A DNA stretch of 64,000 bases from Sipunculus nudus (taxonomy: Eukaryota; Annelida; Sipuncula; Golfingiida; Sipunculidae), in assembly GCA_026874595.1 (NCBI GenBank), contig CM049307.1, positions 48,211,678-48,275,677 of the forward strand, read 5' to 3'. The first letter of the stretch is position 1. Each line of letters begins with the position of its first letter. The notes beneath the pieces are model-generated. The model saw nothing but the letters and a program-made list of their open reading frames with translations, was not told the origin of the DNA and did no database searches. A program made the position numbers and the translations under genes. Below are positions 49,986-60,990 of this stretch, one piece after another.

Positions 49986-52900
49986 CGTTTGTTTCATTAA
50001 ATGGTATATACACGAAATCAAACAGCACGAAATTAGATTTCAATGAAGATCCAAGAGTCGTAGTAAAACACATATAAACTGCCTGTTATAGACAGTATAT
50101 AGGTGCATTTACAGAGATGTCTAATATATATTAATATATATATATCTCCTTTCAAAAACAGTGCAAATTCATGTCTCTCTTATTTGTAAATTCCTGCGAA
50201 ATTCACTGCAACTTCTCCGCTTGGAAATATAAAATTAAATAAACAAACAAAGCTTATATAGGGGTTTCCAATTTTAATTTAGTTTATAATTGGATACATT
50301 ATTGTCCTAGTTAGGACACCCATTGATAACCAACTTATATTTAATAGCGAAGATGTTTTACTTTTAGCCTAATAATGTTGAATAATGAATATAAGCATTT
50401 GCATTTATGTTCAATTTCAAATTTTCAAGTGCTACCACATTTCATTAAACGGGTATATACATACGTACACAAATACGCACGCCCGCACAGTCCGAAAACC
50501 ACGGCTTGAAAAATGATCGATACTACTGGGTCCGTTTTCCCTTCTATCCTGCAAGCTGTGTGCTAGATAGCGATGATAAATGTGTAAAAAAACAGCACGT
50601 CTTCTTGACGTACAGCTTGCCTTGCACCAGAGCTTAATCGAAAATGCCAAAACTGAGGCTTTCATATCCCATTGCCTGGGACTAAGTTTTTGGCCAGTGG
50701 TTAAAGTCCCAATATACGGAATAATTTATTAACCATACGCTGTGTGATTTCGCCGCTTCTTGGCCTCAGGAGAGGGTGACAGATGACAGAAAAAGACAGT
50801 GTATTCATTATAGATAACATACATGACCGTCACGGGGCACACCGTATTCTATATGCCAAAGAAACAGATTTTATAGGAGGACGCCCTGGTCTTTGAGTCT
50901 AGGAAGAGCCATGCATTGTCTTGGAATCTTAACGGGCATTTCGCCAATGCGCAGTTCTGGTCACGTGCCGCGTTGCTATAGCTCAACACGCGGGTCACCT
51001 TATATAGACATTATCGTGTATTCCATTATCCGTTTTAATCTTTTTGAAAAGCTAGTATACACTGGTATTATGACAGTCAGATAAAAATATTTATAAATAT
51101 TATCCAACATGATACTGATATTGACCGAAGAACGTGTATATCATTCATTTGGGATCTGTAGTCCCGTGTTCCGTCACATTAATGTGCCCGCATCTGGAAC
51201 AATGTTCATATTTTTAACCTAGGAGCGCTGAACCGTGCCGGAGGACACTCCGCCATTGTCATTTCTGTAAATACATGTTGAACCTTGGGATTTGGGAGGG
51301 CTGTGACTAAGCAATCCTAGTCTCAGCACCATATTTGAATTACCGGTACGCAGACCCCGCTACTGTCTGGTTAGGTGGTCTTGGTAGAACTGTTACTGAC
51401 AAATTTGGCACTTACAAGATTGGCTTGGGCGAAAAGGAGACAAATATGGCACATATTTCATGTCACAAGGGAATTTAAATCTCATAATGACCTACAGGGT
51501 CTCCACTTAGGCAATGTGTTTGCTTCTGCCAACCTATTTTCTTGACATGCAATGTCTGTCCCCTTTTTTCTACTATGATTTAGACGCAGGACCCGTTCAT
51601 TTGTTTATGTACAAAAGAGGATTTGAACTTTCCCTACAACCGAAGAGTACAAAATTCTTATTCTTAATGTTAACAGACAGCATCAGACTCATAACCTCAC
51701 TGAAACATAATACAGATAAAAATCATGAGGAAAACCGGTCACTTGCGTTCATTGTGTTCCCAATATTAATATTTTGTGCAGCTTAATTAAGTTTCTAGTG
51801 TTAATAAAGTTGCTGACGTCAATGTTGTTTGTAAGGATTCTTTCTGACAACATTTGAGACTACAAGCGCAATTTATAATTACTCAGTAAAAAACTACTTC
51901 GTACATAGCAAATGTGTATTTACATGAAAGTGAAAATGTTTGTCTTAGTTATTCAATTTTAAAAGCTCAAATGTTCACTAATATTTGCACAGTAAATATT
52001 ATTTAATGCAGATAATCGTAGATACTTTCCATTAAAATGACAAATATTTATTTACTAATGTAAATGTAATATTTTTATACTCTCAGTTTAAACAATTCAA
52101 AGGCAGAACTCTAATTTAATCGATGCAAATAATAAATTTATGAGACACATAAAATACACAATATTTAACGATAAATGAAAATAAGTGTATAGAGCAACAG
52201 CAAATGAAATTACCATCTGCAAATTATAAGCAAGGATGTTAGTCCAAGTGTTAAGAACCTCAATTAGACGTAGGTTGTCTAAGTCATCACGTAACATAGC
52301 CCATTTAAGGACAGGTGACGGATAGAGGGTTGTATGTATGGCTGTTATAAAACATTCCCCACCTGCCGGACGACGGCAAGAGGATGATGGTTCAAGTTAA
52401 ACTAACGTTCTATAGGGCTAGACTCTCAAATTTCTTCCTCAGTCAACGTCAAGTAACTGATAAACGCACACAATTTATATCCAGAATACATCACACAGAA
52501 AACATGGCCTGAGACAAACCCATTCAGTATCAATAAGAACTGCCTTTTTGAAAATATAATGTCCCAACTTTTTACCACCAATCACTCGTGCCATTTAGGT
52601 GGTCGACGTTATTGCATGTGTCAGTTTTGAGCTAGCCAGGTTTGATAGCCAATGGACCCTGAGTTACTTCAAAGACACGATATTGACGATCAGAATTTCC
52701 AAAAGACTGCCCTTCTTATATGTAGCTGGTATTTTGCTGCCGAACCACTAAGAAGTTTAAGACGTTCCAAGCTGCGATGTTGGGAGCTCCAGCTGCATGC
52801 GTGTCTGAAATTGATCTGGTGTTATTTGTCTGAAGTTGAGATGAAACAAATGTTTTAGCTGAACTGGGGGCAGTCGAAAATGTCCGAATTTACTATACAG

Positions 52901-53122
52901 TGCGGCTTTATAGATATTCATAATAGCTTAAGCAACCATACGTAAGAAAGTAAACAATATACTCTCTCAACGTAACGTTTAGGATTGTTTATTCTCCGAC
53001 TAATCCTAGTATATGAGCAACCTCTCCATAACATCAAATATATCAAACGTAAGAAAAGTTCGCTGGAAAATACAATTCTTCATTGCAATACACGCGCTAA
53101 GATGCATTAAAGTTTGACAACA
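49986..53122. other. unique AT-rich DNA, no gene recognised
   Basis: Short frames (62-90 codons), mostly with GTG or TTG starts, show no domain. A short (TA)n lies near 50126-50145. No shared repeat noticed. Confidence 0.5.
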
Positions 53123-53725
53123 TTAGAATTTTAGGGTAACTGAGACGAAAGGTAAGGTTTCCAAAATGTTATCAACTCCGATGAAATAATTCTGTCATTT
53201 TTTGCCTGTAAAATATCTTTCAAATTAATTTCTTAAGCAAATAAATTCCCAAGTTTCCCAGATGATAAATATGTAAATCTGATATATAATGTAAGGAATA
53301 TTTCAGATGAAAGTAGTTTTTTTCACAAAAATGCATGAATTAGAATTTCAGGATAACTGGATAAAGATAAGACGGCAAACAGATTATCCACTTTATCTGA
53401 ATACCCCTGTCATCATTCATCCGTAACATTTCTTTGAAATTTGTTTATTAAGCAAATAAAATCTGGAGTTTTCCAGAAGGTATGTATCTCGGGTATAAAA
53501 CATAAGGCAATTTTCCCCCTAAAAATAAATTCGCTACATTGAATAAAGGTTTAATTATGGAAGTTTTATGCTAACTAAGAGTGGTAACTAAGAGGAGAGA
53601 TAATTTGACAAAGATTGTCAACTCCGTTCAAATGTCTATGTGTCAACATGTCCGATCCACTATCCCTGTAACTGGTTATCGTTCTAACATTTCTTTCAAA
53701 TTTATTTCACAGAAAACCCAATTAC
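53123..53725. repeat. diverged tandem triplication, ~215-bp unit
   Basis: Three successive copies start near 53123, 53341 and 53554. Each carries, in order, a GAATTT(T/C)AGG(G/A)TAACT-like start, a TCAACTCCG / TTATCCACTTTATC block, CTGTCAT or CCCTGTAAC, and AACATTTCTTTCAAATT(T)ATT followed by AAGCAAATAAA or ACAGAAAACC. Divergence between copies is high (by eye well over 20%), so the array is old. Confidence 0.6.
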
Positions 53726-53774
53726 AAATTATGACTGATAATATAAATAAGTGTGAAGAATATTTACATTTCAA

Positions 53775-53990
53775 CTTCATTTATTTTACACGGATTGGTC
53801 AAATAGTTTATCCGTGTTCATATAGTTGCAATTTAAGTAATGCGAGGCACTCTCCATGGCTCGGATGGTTGGGTTCGGTAGTTTGTGTGGGTGGAGGAAA
53901 ACTACCGACCGCGGATGTGTCAGCACAACCCACTCTCATAGCAACGTTGGGAATCGAACTCTGGTCGCTAGTATAAGATGGTCCAGGCCA
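53775..53990. mobile_element. SINE-like repeat V, copy 2
   Basis: TTATTTTACACGGATTGGTC, then GTGGGTGGAGGAAAACTACC, GACCGC and GGGAATCGAACTCTGGTCGC match the copy at 41.87 kb in order and orientation. It directly follows the 215-bp triplication. The end of the 131-codon frame at 53581-53976 lies inside it, so that frame is not a gene. Confidence 0.6.
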
Positions 53991-54154
53991 TGTATGTCAA
54001 GACAATGCTGACCGATGTTAAAAAATCGACAGGATATCTAGTGTCCCCCCCCCCGGATTGGTAAGCCTAGCTTCCGTATAATTGCGGAAACGAAATACTC
54101 CCCTGTAACGTCACATAATTTAGCTTATGTTATCATACTTCCGTTTAAAAAGTA

Positions 54155-54385
54155 ATTATGATTTACAAAGTTGTTATAGATAATAGACTACATGAAAATG
54201 TGATGTCAAAGCATTCAGGTAACTTTTTCATTTATTTAAAAAATATTATGATTTACTAAGTGATTGGAGAAATTCGATCACATTGAAATGTGATGTCAAA
54301 CCATTCAGATAATGTTATAACACGTTTGTTAAAAATTATTATGATTTGCGAAGTAATTACAGTCATTCGACCACATGAAAATGAA
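54155..54385. repeat. diverged tandem repeat, ~90-bp unit, two and a half copies
   Basis: ATTATGATTT(A/G)C(A/T/G)AAGT starts at 54155, 54245 and 54338. The first two copies share GAAATGTGATGTCAAA(G/C)CATTCAG; the third ends after CCACATGAAAATG. Confidence 0.75.
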
Positions 54386-54773
54386 CAAATACTGATGTTT
54401 CATGAAATGATAATTATAGAAAAAGACATTATAAATAATTATCATATATATTAAATGTAATTTCACGAGAATTACGTTTGATAATGTGCTAGTGTGAGGG
54501 TATTGATTCATCGGGCCATCAAGCAACAATTGCTGAACACCTGATTGAAGTTATCCAGAAGAAATCAAAAGCAATTACGCTTATTCAGAATATTTATTTG
54601 AATGGTCGTCCGCAAATGCGGGACGTAATGAAATCATTATCACAGGTGGCGGTGGGAAGCTGGCCGTATCAGTCCACGTTTCCCGAACCCACGAATCTCA
54701 ACTCCAGCGTGTCATTGGACATAGAACTCATAATTATATTCAATGCAAAGGAAAGAGGAAGCCATAATGAGAA

Positions 54774-54774
54774 T

Positions 54775-54838
<64 letters not shown>
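54774..54838. repeat. (AT)n microsatellite
   Basis: About 32 AT dinucleotides with one interruption near 54786. The 92-codon frame across it is not a gene. Confidence 0.97.
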
Positions 54839-54840
<2 letters not shown>

Positions 54841-55358
54841 ACACATCAGAATACATGTAAATTTAAATGTGCATAAAAATATTCAACTACGTAAACAGTA
54901 ATCCCGTATAAGGTGAAAGGATTCATTTGAAATAAACAAATTTGATATACAAATATCTGGCATAAAATACCTAACGTTTGACCATTCCGGAAGGAAATGT
55001 AAACCCGTCTTGTGCTAACTTATTATGTGAAACGACTGAAAATTTTCGGCTGCAAATGGATCAAGGCGCGATTTGACGAAAATTTTACATTAAATAAATA
55101 AAATAGATAATACAGTATAATATGATAATTATACTGATACTTGTCATGCAAGAGATATTCAATGGGATAGAGGTTATCTGCATATAATTGCCAATGGACA
55201 ATTAATTTGTTGGTGCGCGTGTGAATCATCTACGGGACCGTATTCGGCTGTCTCTCTTCCTGTCTCTCGCTCCCTCACACACATGAACTTTTGTCCTCTC
55301 TTTAAATGCAATTAAGTAAGTTCAATATATCCCTTATGAAAACAAGTTAAAAGGTATA
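54839..55358. other. unique AT-rich DNA, nothing recognised
   Basis: No supported feature between the two microsatellites. Confidence 0.5.

Positions 55359-55411
<53 letters not shown>
55359..55411. repeat. (AT)n microsatellite
   Basis: About 25 AT dinucleotides with an early TTTA interruption; lies 58 bp upstream of the 165-codon frame. Confidence 0.97.
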
Positions 55412-55415
<4 letters not shown>

Positions 55416-55468
55416 CATGACCAAGTCATAATGTAAGAATAATACTATGTAACCCCTTATTTTCCCGT

Positions 55469-55966
55469 ATGTATATTTCTGATACAGGTAGTAAAATAAT
55501 AATTCTGCAGAAGAAACAGAAGAAAGTTTACGTTTGCTTCCATAACGTATACTTTATTTACCATATTATATCCTGTTGTGCCTTATATACGCCCGTTCAG
55601 CTTCTTACGAACGATTTCATTATGGACCTTCACGGATCAATTTCAATATTAAAAGCCATTAAGTTCATTGTTTGTCTTTACACTAGGGGGACATTATGGA
55701 CTGAAATAATGCCCGTTCTTTGGACTCGTTCATCCTCGAAAGCTACAATAAAACCCAAGCTGAGGAATCGAAATCTCCTAAAACATTATCACGAGGATAA
55801 AAATCGACAAATGTATGCTTTATGGGCCACACTGCCAAAGCGTATAGGTCGTTTTGGCCGAAGAAGGCTCCAGACCCATACAACAGAAGTGAATTTACCG
55901 GTAACAGATGGTCGTATCCCATGTGGCATTTTCATCCCTCCTGCAAAATTCATGACTGTAATTTGA
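55469..55966 (+). CDS. candidate ORF of 165 codons, unidentified
   Basis: The longest ATG-started frame here that is neither microsatellite nor tandem repeat. It begins MYISDTGSKIIILQKKQKK, has a hydrophobic middle (HNVYFIYHIISCCALYTPVQ) and a strongly basic C-terminal part (LPKRIGRFGRRRLQTHTTE) ending KFMTVI. The hydrophobic stretch contains Tyr/His and is a poor membrane segment. No domain is recognised, no splice sites were needed, and composition is not clearly different from the flanks. An intronless gene, a decayed retrogene or chance are all possible. Confidence 0.22.
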   Translation: MYISDTGSKIIILQKKQKKVYVCFHNVYFIYHIISCCALYTPVQLLTNDFIMDLHGSISILKAIKFIVCLYTRGTLWTEIMPVLWTRSSSKATIKPKLRNRNLLKHYHEDKNRQMYALWATLPKRIGRFGRRRLQTHTTEVNLPVTDGRIPCGIFIPPAKFMTVI

Positions 55967-56573
55967 AATATTTCATGACCGGAGTTACAAAATACATTTT
56001 AATGCTGTAATAGTGCCATTAAGATAAAGTCCGGAAAAATGTCATTTTCAATGAAGGTCCCACGGCTATCAAACACTCTGAAATTCCAGCGTGAACACAA
56101 AAGAAAATGTGTTTGGTCAGTGCGGGTATGAGCGTTTCCGTTAATTTGTATCAGTAAACTGCGTGCACCAACCATCTATTTTGGGCGCACGCGTGTTTGT
56201 CCGACGAGATTTGTATAATTAACTTTTTAAAAAGAACCTACAGATTTAGCTTACATAATGATTTACATTATGCTTTTAATGGTTTTTACGAATACATTTA
56301 CAAACAACGGCCCGTATCAGTAATTCAAATCGGAGACGTGGATTCCCTTAATGTGTGAAATATCTTACAGCATAACACAGAATCTCATCATACTGGAACA
56401 GTTTAGGTACTATTTAATTATCACCACGTTGGCTGCACCGAAATGCCTTTCATGGACACTACTATTACTTTGAAAATGTTACTGTTAAAGACATGCAAAT
56501 GAGATTCTGTAATAAAGAATAATTTGCTTATCCGTCGGATAAGACGATGGCTCCTTTTTGTCTGCATATGTTC
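55967..56573. other. unique AT-rich DNA, nothing recognised
   Basis: No supported feature. Confidence 0.5.
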
Positions 56574-56638
56574 TTAATATGCTGCCGCAAAAGCCAATGT
56601 GAATATTACGTAATCTCTAGGGGATGAAACTGGATTAC

Positions 56639-56753
56639 CTTTTCTGTCGCATTCTTCATAACATCCCCTCCTATTGTCGGCACATCTCTCAGAGTGCGTC
56701 GGTTCAATCGGCGAGAAAGAGAGCAGAAAAAGGAAGAACATAGCACCGTTCAT
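56639..56753 (-). CDS. candidate first exon of a secreted cysteine-containing peptide
   Basis: On the minus strand an ATG at 56753 starts MNGAMFFLFLLSFSPIEPTH-S, a good signal peptide: short N-region, FFLFLL core, and a polar C-region suitable for cleavage after THS. The mature start, ERCADNRRGCYEECDRK, has three cysteines spaced C-x6-C-x3-C. A splice donor AAAAG|GTAATC follows at 56639/56638, so the exon could end there; unspliced, the frame continues to 56574. In-frame ATGs at 56774 and 56762 give 7 or 3 extra residues. Secreted Cys-rich peptides are common in molluscs, but three cysteines are too few to name a family. Confidence 0.3.
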
Positions 56754-56774
56754 CCTACCCATGCTTAAACACAT

Positions 56775-57479
56775 ACAGCTGCCAATCTAGCAGTTTTTCG
56801 ATTTGATCCTTAGCGTGGAAGCCACGATGGTTAGTGTCAAGTGGGTCCATGCAGCCATTGATACACTGATAGTTCCCAGGAGACACTTGGGTCTGAACTG
56901 TCGACCGCCTATATCCGTTTCCCTGGTAGTGGGCACCGGGAGAAGAAGGTACACTATACACCTATGAAATCTGTTCAAGAAATAAATATGCAATAAATAT
57001 ATGCTTGCCAGTCCCGTCCGCACACACAAGGTTGCGCCTCCCGGCCGCCGTGCCAAATATGTTCTAAGGTTTCAACCACTGTACACATTTCTTGCAGACG
57101 GTAAAGATATACTTGTTCTTGCTAGCACCAGAATGTGTTAAATAAACAAACACGCTGTCCAGTGGTCCTGTCTTGAAGAACACTTTGATCGGGTTCTATC
57201 GTAGCATGCATCGTTCTTTACCTGAGGCAGCGTCCTTACGTTGGAGACGCGGTCCCAAAATACACACGCGTGACAGCTATAGCGGCCAGCCGGAGAGGCA
57301 AGGTGGTCTGTGACTGTCTTATCCCTGGCGCTGGCTGATCTCCTGCTGATCAAGTGAGGCAAGTTTGGCTGATGCCGTCGGAGGACCAGCCCTGGCCGCA
57401 GCGTGGCCAACGTCCGATCGCTGGTGTGATTGACTCCAAGCAGAAAACGCGGCCGATGCCAAACAGAATTTGAGTTCCA
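56775..57479. other. GC-richer unique DNA, no gene recognised
   Basis: Minus-strand frames of 89-90 codons (56787-57056, 57138-57410) lie here, upstream of the signal-peptide frame in its orientation. If that exon is real, its promoter and 5' leader would be in this stretch. No domain recognised. Confidence 0.4.
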
Positions 57480-58112
57480 ATGAGCGAATCATTTACACCC
57501 TGTGTGATCGCTCGATACCTGCAGCCACAATGGACTGGTCGGTTTCATGTTTATCACCACCGTGCGAGTGGTATGCTAAGTACTATCTTCTGGTACCAAT
57601 ATGTGCTTCAGAAGCCTCGTCCGTGACCAACGGGCGGTTCCCTCCCTCCAACTCAAGTGACCCAGCCATCTTGTTTCGGGGGCCTAGTTTCCTTGCCTGG
57701 GTAGCGATCTACACACTGCAGTCTTCGATCTACTTGCTTTCGATTGGGATTGTGTGCCGTATTACTGGCATAATAATCAGCCGGTTAATACTGCAGCTTT
57801 CACGCTGACAAACAATGCCAACTGGGGCGGTATTCCCAATTTCAACTCGCGTTTACCGGTAATGAAAGTGCAAACTGGTCAAGTAATCTGACCCCAGGAG
57901 TGTCATCAACTGTTATTCTGACCACCACGCTTCTCAAGGGATTGACAGTTAGAGGACGACAGGCTAGAACCTTTATCAGTCAGCTTCACCAGACAATTTA
58001 TTCAGTGACTGTATCTCCAGACATTTTATGCAATGCTTATAACAGTGCTATACATGTAACTTTAGCTGTTGTGTCTTCCCGATACAAGGGCTTCCGTCTG
58101 CTGTCTTATTAG
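57480..58112 (+). pseudogene. protein-like stretch spread over several frames, unidentified
   Basis: One frame near 57737-57890 reads FDWDCVPYYWHNNQPVNTAA, then FTLTNNANWGG. Another, open from about 57787 to the stop at 58112, contains FTGNESANWSSNLTPGVSS. The pieces AFTLTNNANW and AFTGNESANW are alike and ~80 bp apart but lie in different frames, as if a repeated coding unit had been frameshifted. A 112-codon frame (57470-57808, TTG start; first ATG near 57529) overlaps. No family recognised. Decayed secreted protein or coincidence. Confidence 0.15.
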
Positions 58113-59495
58113 CTGGTCGTGTAATACATAATCATAGGCTAGTTTATCCCTGCTGAAACCCATGTAAGTGCCCGACACGTTGATTTGCCTTCTCGTTTGT
58201 CTTCAAAGACTGCCACCAGTTGAATATGAAAGTTTAAGTCACCAAAACACATCGACGCTACAGCAAGCATAAGAATATGCATATTACATAAATGCTTAAT
58301 TAATAACTACTAAAACGGATACAAGACATATTTCATTCGGTAGCAAATTGATAAATATCGAAGCAATTGTGTAATATTTTTAAAGGTTCGATTCTCTTTT
58401 ATTTTCCATGTCCAAACAGCAGTGACATATAATCAAACTTGTATATATCTGATTAAAAACATGTTTTTTTTCTATCTTCAGTGAATAAAAACTAATACAG
58501 ACGCCATTTCAACATGAAGCGCAGGCATACTGGAATTTGTTATTGAACTGACCATCGGTCCAGTTAATTGTATTGTCTTATGAAAGAAAGCTGAAGCGAA
58601 TATAACTAAGTCTAAATAGATAAGTAAGGGATTCCGAACCTCTCTGAACCACTCCTGGATCCACTAGCGAGGTTACTTGATGTAAGCTTTATTTGGCACT
58701 AAGCCGCAGGGAATCCTATAACTCCCATTCAGACGAATTGCTCATGCATATTCATTTCTTGCGGCTAGATCCATATACTGTATTGGCTGCTGTCCTGAGT
58801 GCTTGGATGGCTTTCACATGTTATTGTTCTGAAGCACGCGCGGGTTTCGACACATAAAAAGCGTGTATTATTGTGCCCCTGATAGGGAACAATGTACATT
58901 AATGTTCCCGGTTGATACCGGGTGACTAAAGTTAAAATGTAGATTAAATTTTCATACCAACACTATCACAATAATATTACGCTAGGTACCGTAGCCTAAG
59001 AATCATAAAACCCTGAAAAATATTATTTTGCGGTTGACATGAGCACATTTCGTAAAACTTGAAATCTGTTGAGTTCGGTTATAAGTGCATTGGGAATATA
59101 TAGGACTGCTTTATATGTATTCCATGTCGGGGTTTGCACTTAAGTCAATAATGGATGAAACTTAGGGACATTAATTTGCAGATCAAACCCTTGGAAATTA
59201 TACATTATTAAGAAACATGTATTTTTATCATTTTCCCACAGGCCGTGCTATGATATCATCAAAGAACATTGAGCTGTACAGGTACCCGAATACATATTCT
59301 AATACACATCCCTTGACACATTGGCTTTTCGTTGTTCATATTAATAAATAACTGTGTGTGACAAGCATTTTGCTAAACAGGGATAAGATGTAGCTTGCAC
59401 ATTTAAGCTTGTATTGCTCCAAGTGTAGGAATAACATTATTCCAATTAAAAAAAAAACTAAATCACTCTGTGACATCTTTTATCCCAATACATAG
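58113..59495. other. unique AT-rich DNA with a palindrome and a repeat remnant
   Basis: At 58636-58672 GAACCACTCCTGGATCCACT resembles a decayed right end of family M. At 58885-58909 a near-perfect palindrome runs GGGAACA..ATGTACAT..TGTTCCC. No gene supported. Confidence 0.5.
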
Positions 59496-60232
59496 GAACC
59501 GTAATTCCGAGGGTCACAATACCGTGCACGGTCAAGTCATTACGGAACCGTGATTCCGAGGTTCACAATACCGTATACTGTCAAATCGTAACTTACCCTT
59601 GACCCGAGGATCACAATACAGTACACTGTTATGTCTAAATGGAACCGTGATTCCGAATATCACAGTACTATGCACTGTCATGTCGAAACAGTTGTGCGAT
59701 TCCGAGGATCACAATACCGTACACTGTCATACCGAAACAGAACTGTGATTCCGAGGATCACATGCAGTACCGTACACTGTCATACCGAAACGGAACCGTG
59801 ATTCCGAAGACCACAGTACCGTACACTGTCATGCCGAAACGGAACCGTGATTCCGAGGATCACAGTACCATACACTGTCATACCGAAACGGAACCGTGAT
59901 TCCGAGGATCACAATACCGTACACTGTCTTACCGAAACGGAACCGTGATTCCGAGGATCACATTACCATACACTGTCATACCGAAACGGAACCGTGATTC
60001 CGAGGATCACAATACCGTACACTGTCATACCGAAACGGAACCGTGATTCCGAGGATCACAATACCGTACACTATCATACCGAAACGGAACCGTGATTCCG
60101 AGGATCACAATACCGTACACTGTCATACCGAAACGGAACCGTGATTCCGAGGATCACAATACCGTACACTATCATACCGAAACGGAACCGTGATTCCGAT
60201 GACCACAGTACCGTACACTGTCAAGTCGTTAC
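59496..60232. repeat. satellite array, 15 copies of a 49-bp unit
   Basis: The unit is GAACCGTGATTCCGAGGATC, then ACAATACCGTACACTGTCAT and ACCGAAACG. Fifteen units fit the 737 bp; one (the sixth) carries a 4-base insertion and one is a base short. The outer units, especially the first three and the last, are most diverged and central ones nearly identical, the pattern left by unequal exchange. Each unit contains the imperfect palindrome GTGATTCCGAGGATCAC (5-bp perfect stem GTGAT/ATCAC). No spacers, so it is not a CRISPR array. No frame stays open. Confidence 0.97.
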
Positions 60233-60295
60233 TGATAAACTAATGTAGAGAGATTGATGAATATCCGATAATGAATATCCATACTGGTTCATTGT

Positions 60296-60387
60296 ACAGA
60301 GAGATAGAACATAAATACACTGAAGGTCGGCTGACTCCGTATGCGAGTACACCGAATTCTCTGTGTATATATGTTCTATCTCTCTGT
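60296..60387. repeat. foldback, 25-bp arms, next to the 49-bp satellite
   Basis: The left arm 60296-60320 (ACAGAGAGATAGAACATAAA, TACAC) and the right arm 60363-60387 (complement) match at 24 of 25 positions around a 42-base loop containing GGTCGGCTGACTCCGTATGC. It begins 63 bp after the satellite ends. It may be a structural end of the element that carries the satellite, or a small foldback element. Confidence 0.9.
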
Positions 60388-60990
60388 TAAACCAATGTTG
60401 ATTAATTTGGATTAAACTAAATAAGCCTAACGAAGGTATAAAAAAAAACTAGAATAACAAACGAAAGGATAACTGAATAATTGCTAGAATATATTTGAAT
60501 TTTGATAAACCGTGACAAGGGTACCTATATTATAAAGGTAAAGGCGGAATATGATTACCTCTGCCTCGAGTTACAAAATATCCGAGGTCCCAGTTACTAG
60601 TCTGTCATTTATAGCTTTAAGAATACACGACGTTCTGATCAGGAACGAAAATAAAGTTAAACCTCTCTTTACCAGAACATGTGGTAATTTGTATTAATCT
60701 AAATGATATTAACTGATCTTAACAAAGATTTCAAGAAGTTGTGATTACGGACAATTTATCGTGTCCTTACCAGAATAAAATAAAACTTGATCAAACCATT
60801 TGAATAATCCTAGGATTTCAAGAAATTGTTTTCATAAACGAAATGATAATTAATGGTATCCTCGTCAGAAATTATTGCAATTTAGACTAAACCAAATAAT
60901 CTTTCCAAAGATTTAGAGAAGTTGTGAATACGAACGAAATGATGATTGATCTTATTATTGCAAGAATATAGTGCAATTTAGATTAACAAT
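60388..60990. repeat. diverged ~90-bp tandem array
   Basis: TTTCAAGAAGTTGTGATTACG at ~60730, TTTCAAGAAATTGTTTTCAT at ~60818 and TTTAGAGAAGTTGTGAATAC at ~60911 head three units; each continues with ACGAAATGATRATT, an AGAAT or CAGAA motif and GATTAAAC / GACTAAACC. Similar but weaker motifs (ACAAACGAAAGGATAACTG; GATTAATTTGGATTAAAC) extend back to about 60400, suggesting five or six units in all. Confidence 0.55.

Noticed and set aside
59496-60232. CRISPR-like regular repeats
   Set aside because: Units are directly abutting with no unique spacers, and the setting is an animal genome.
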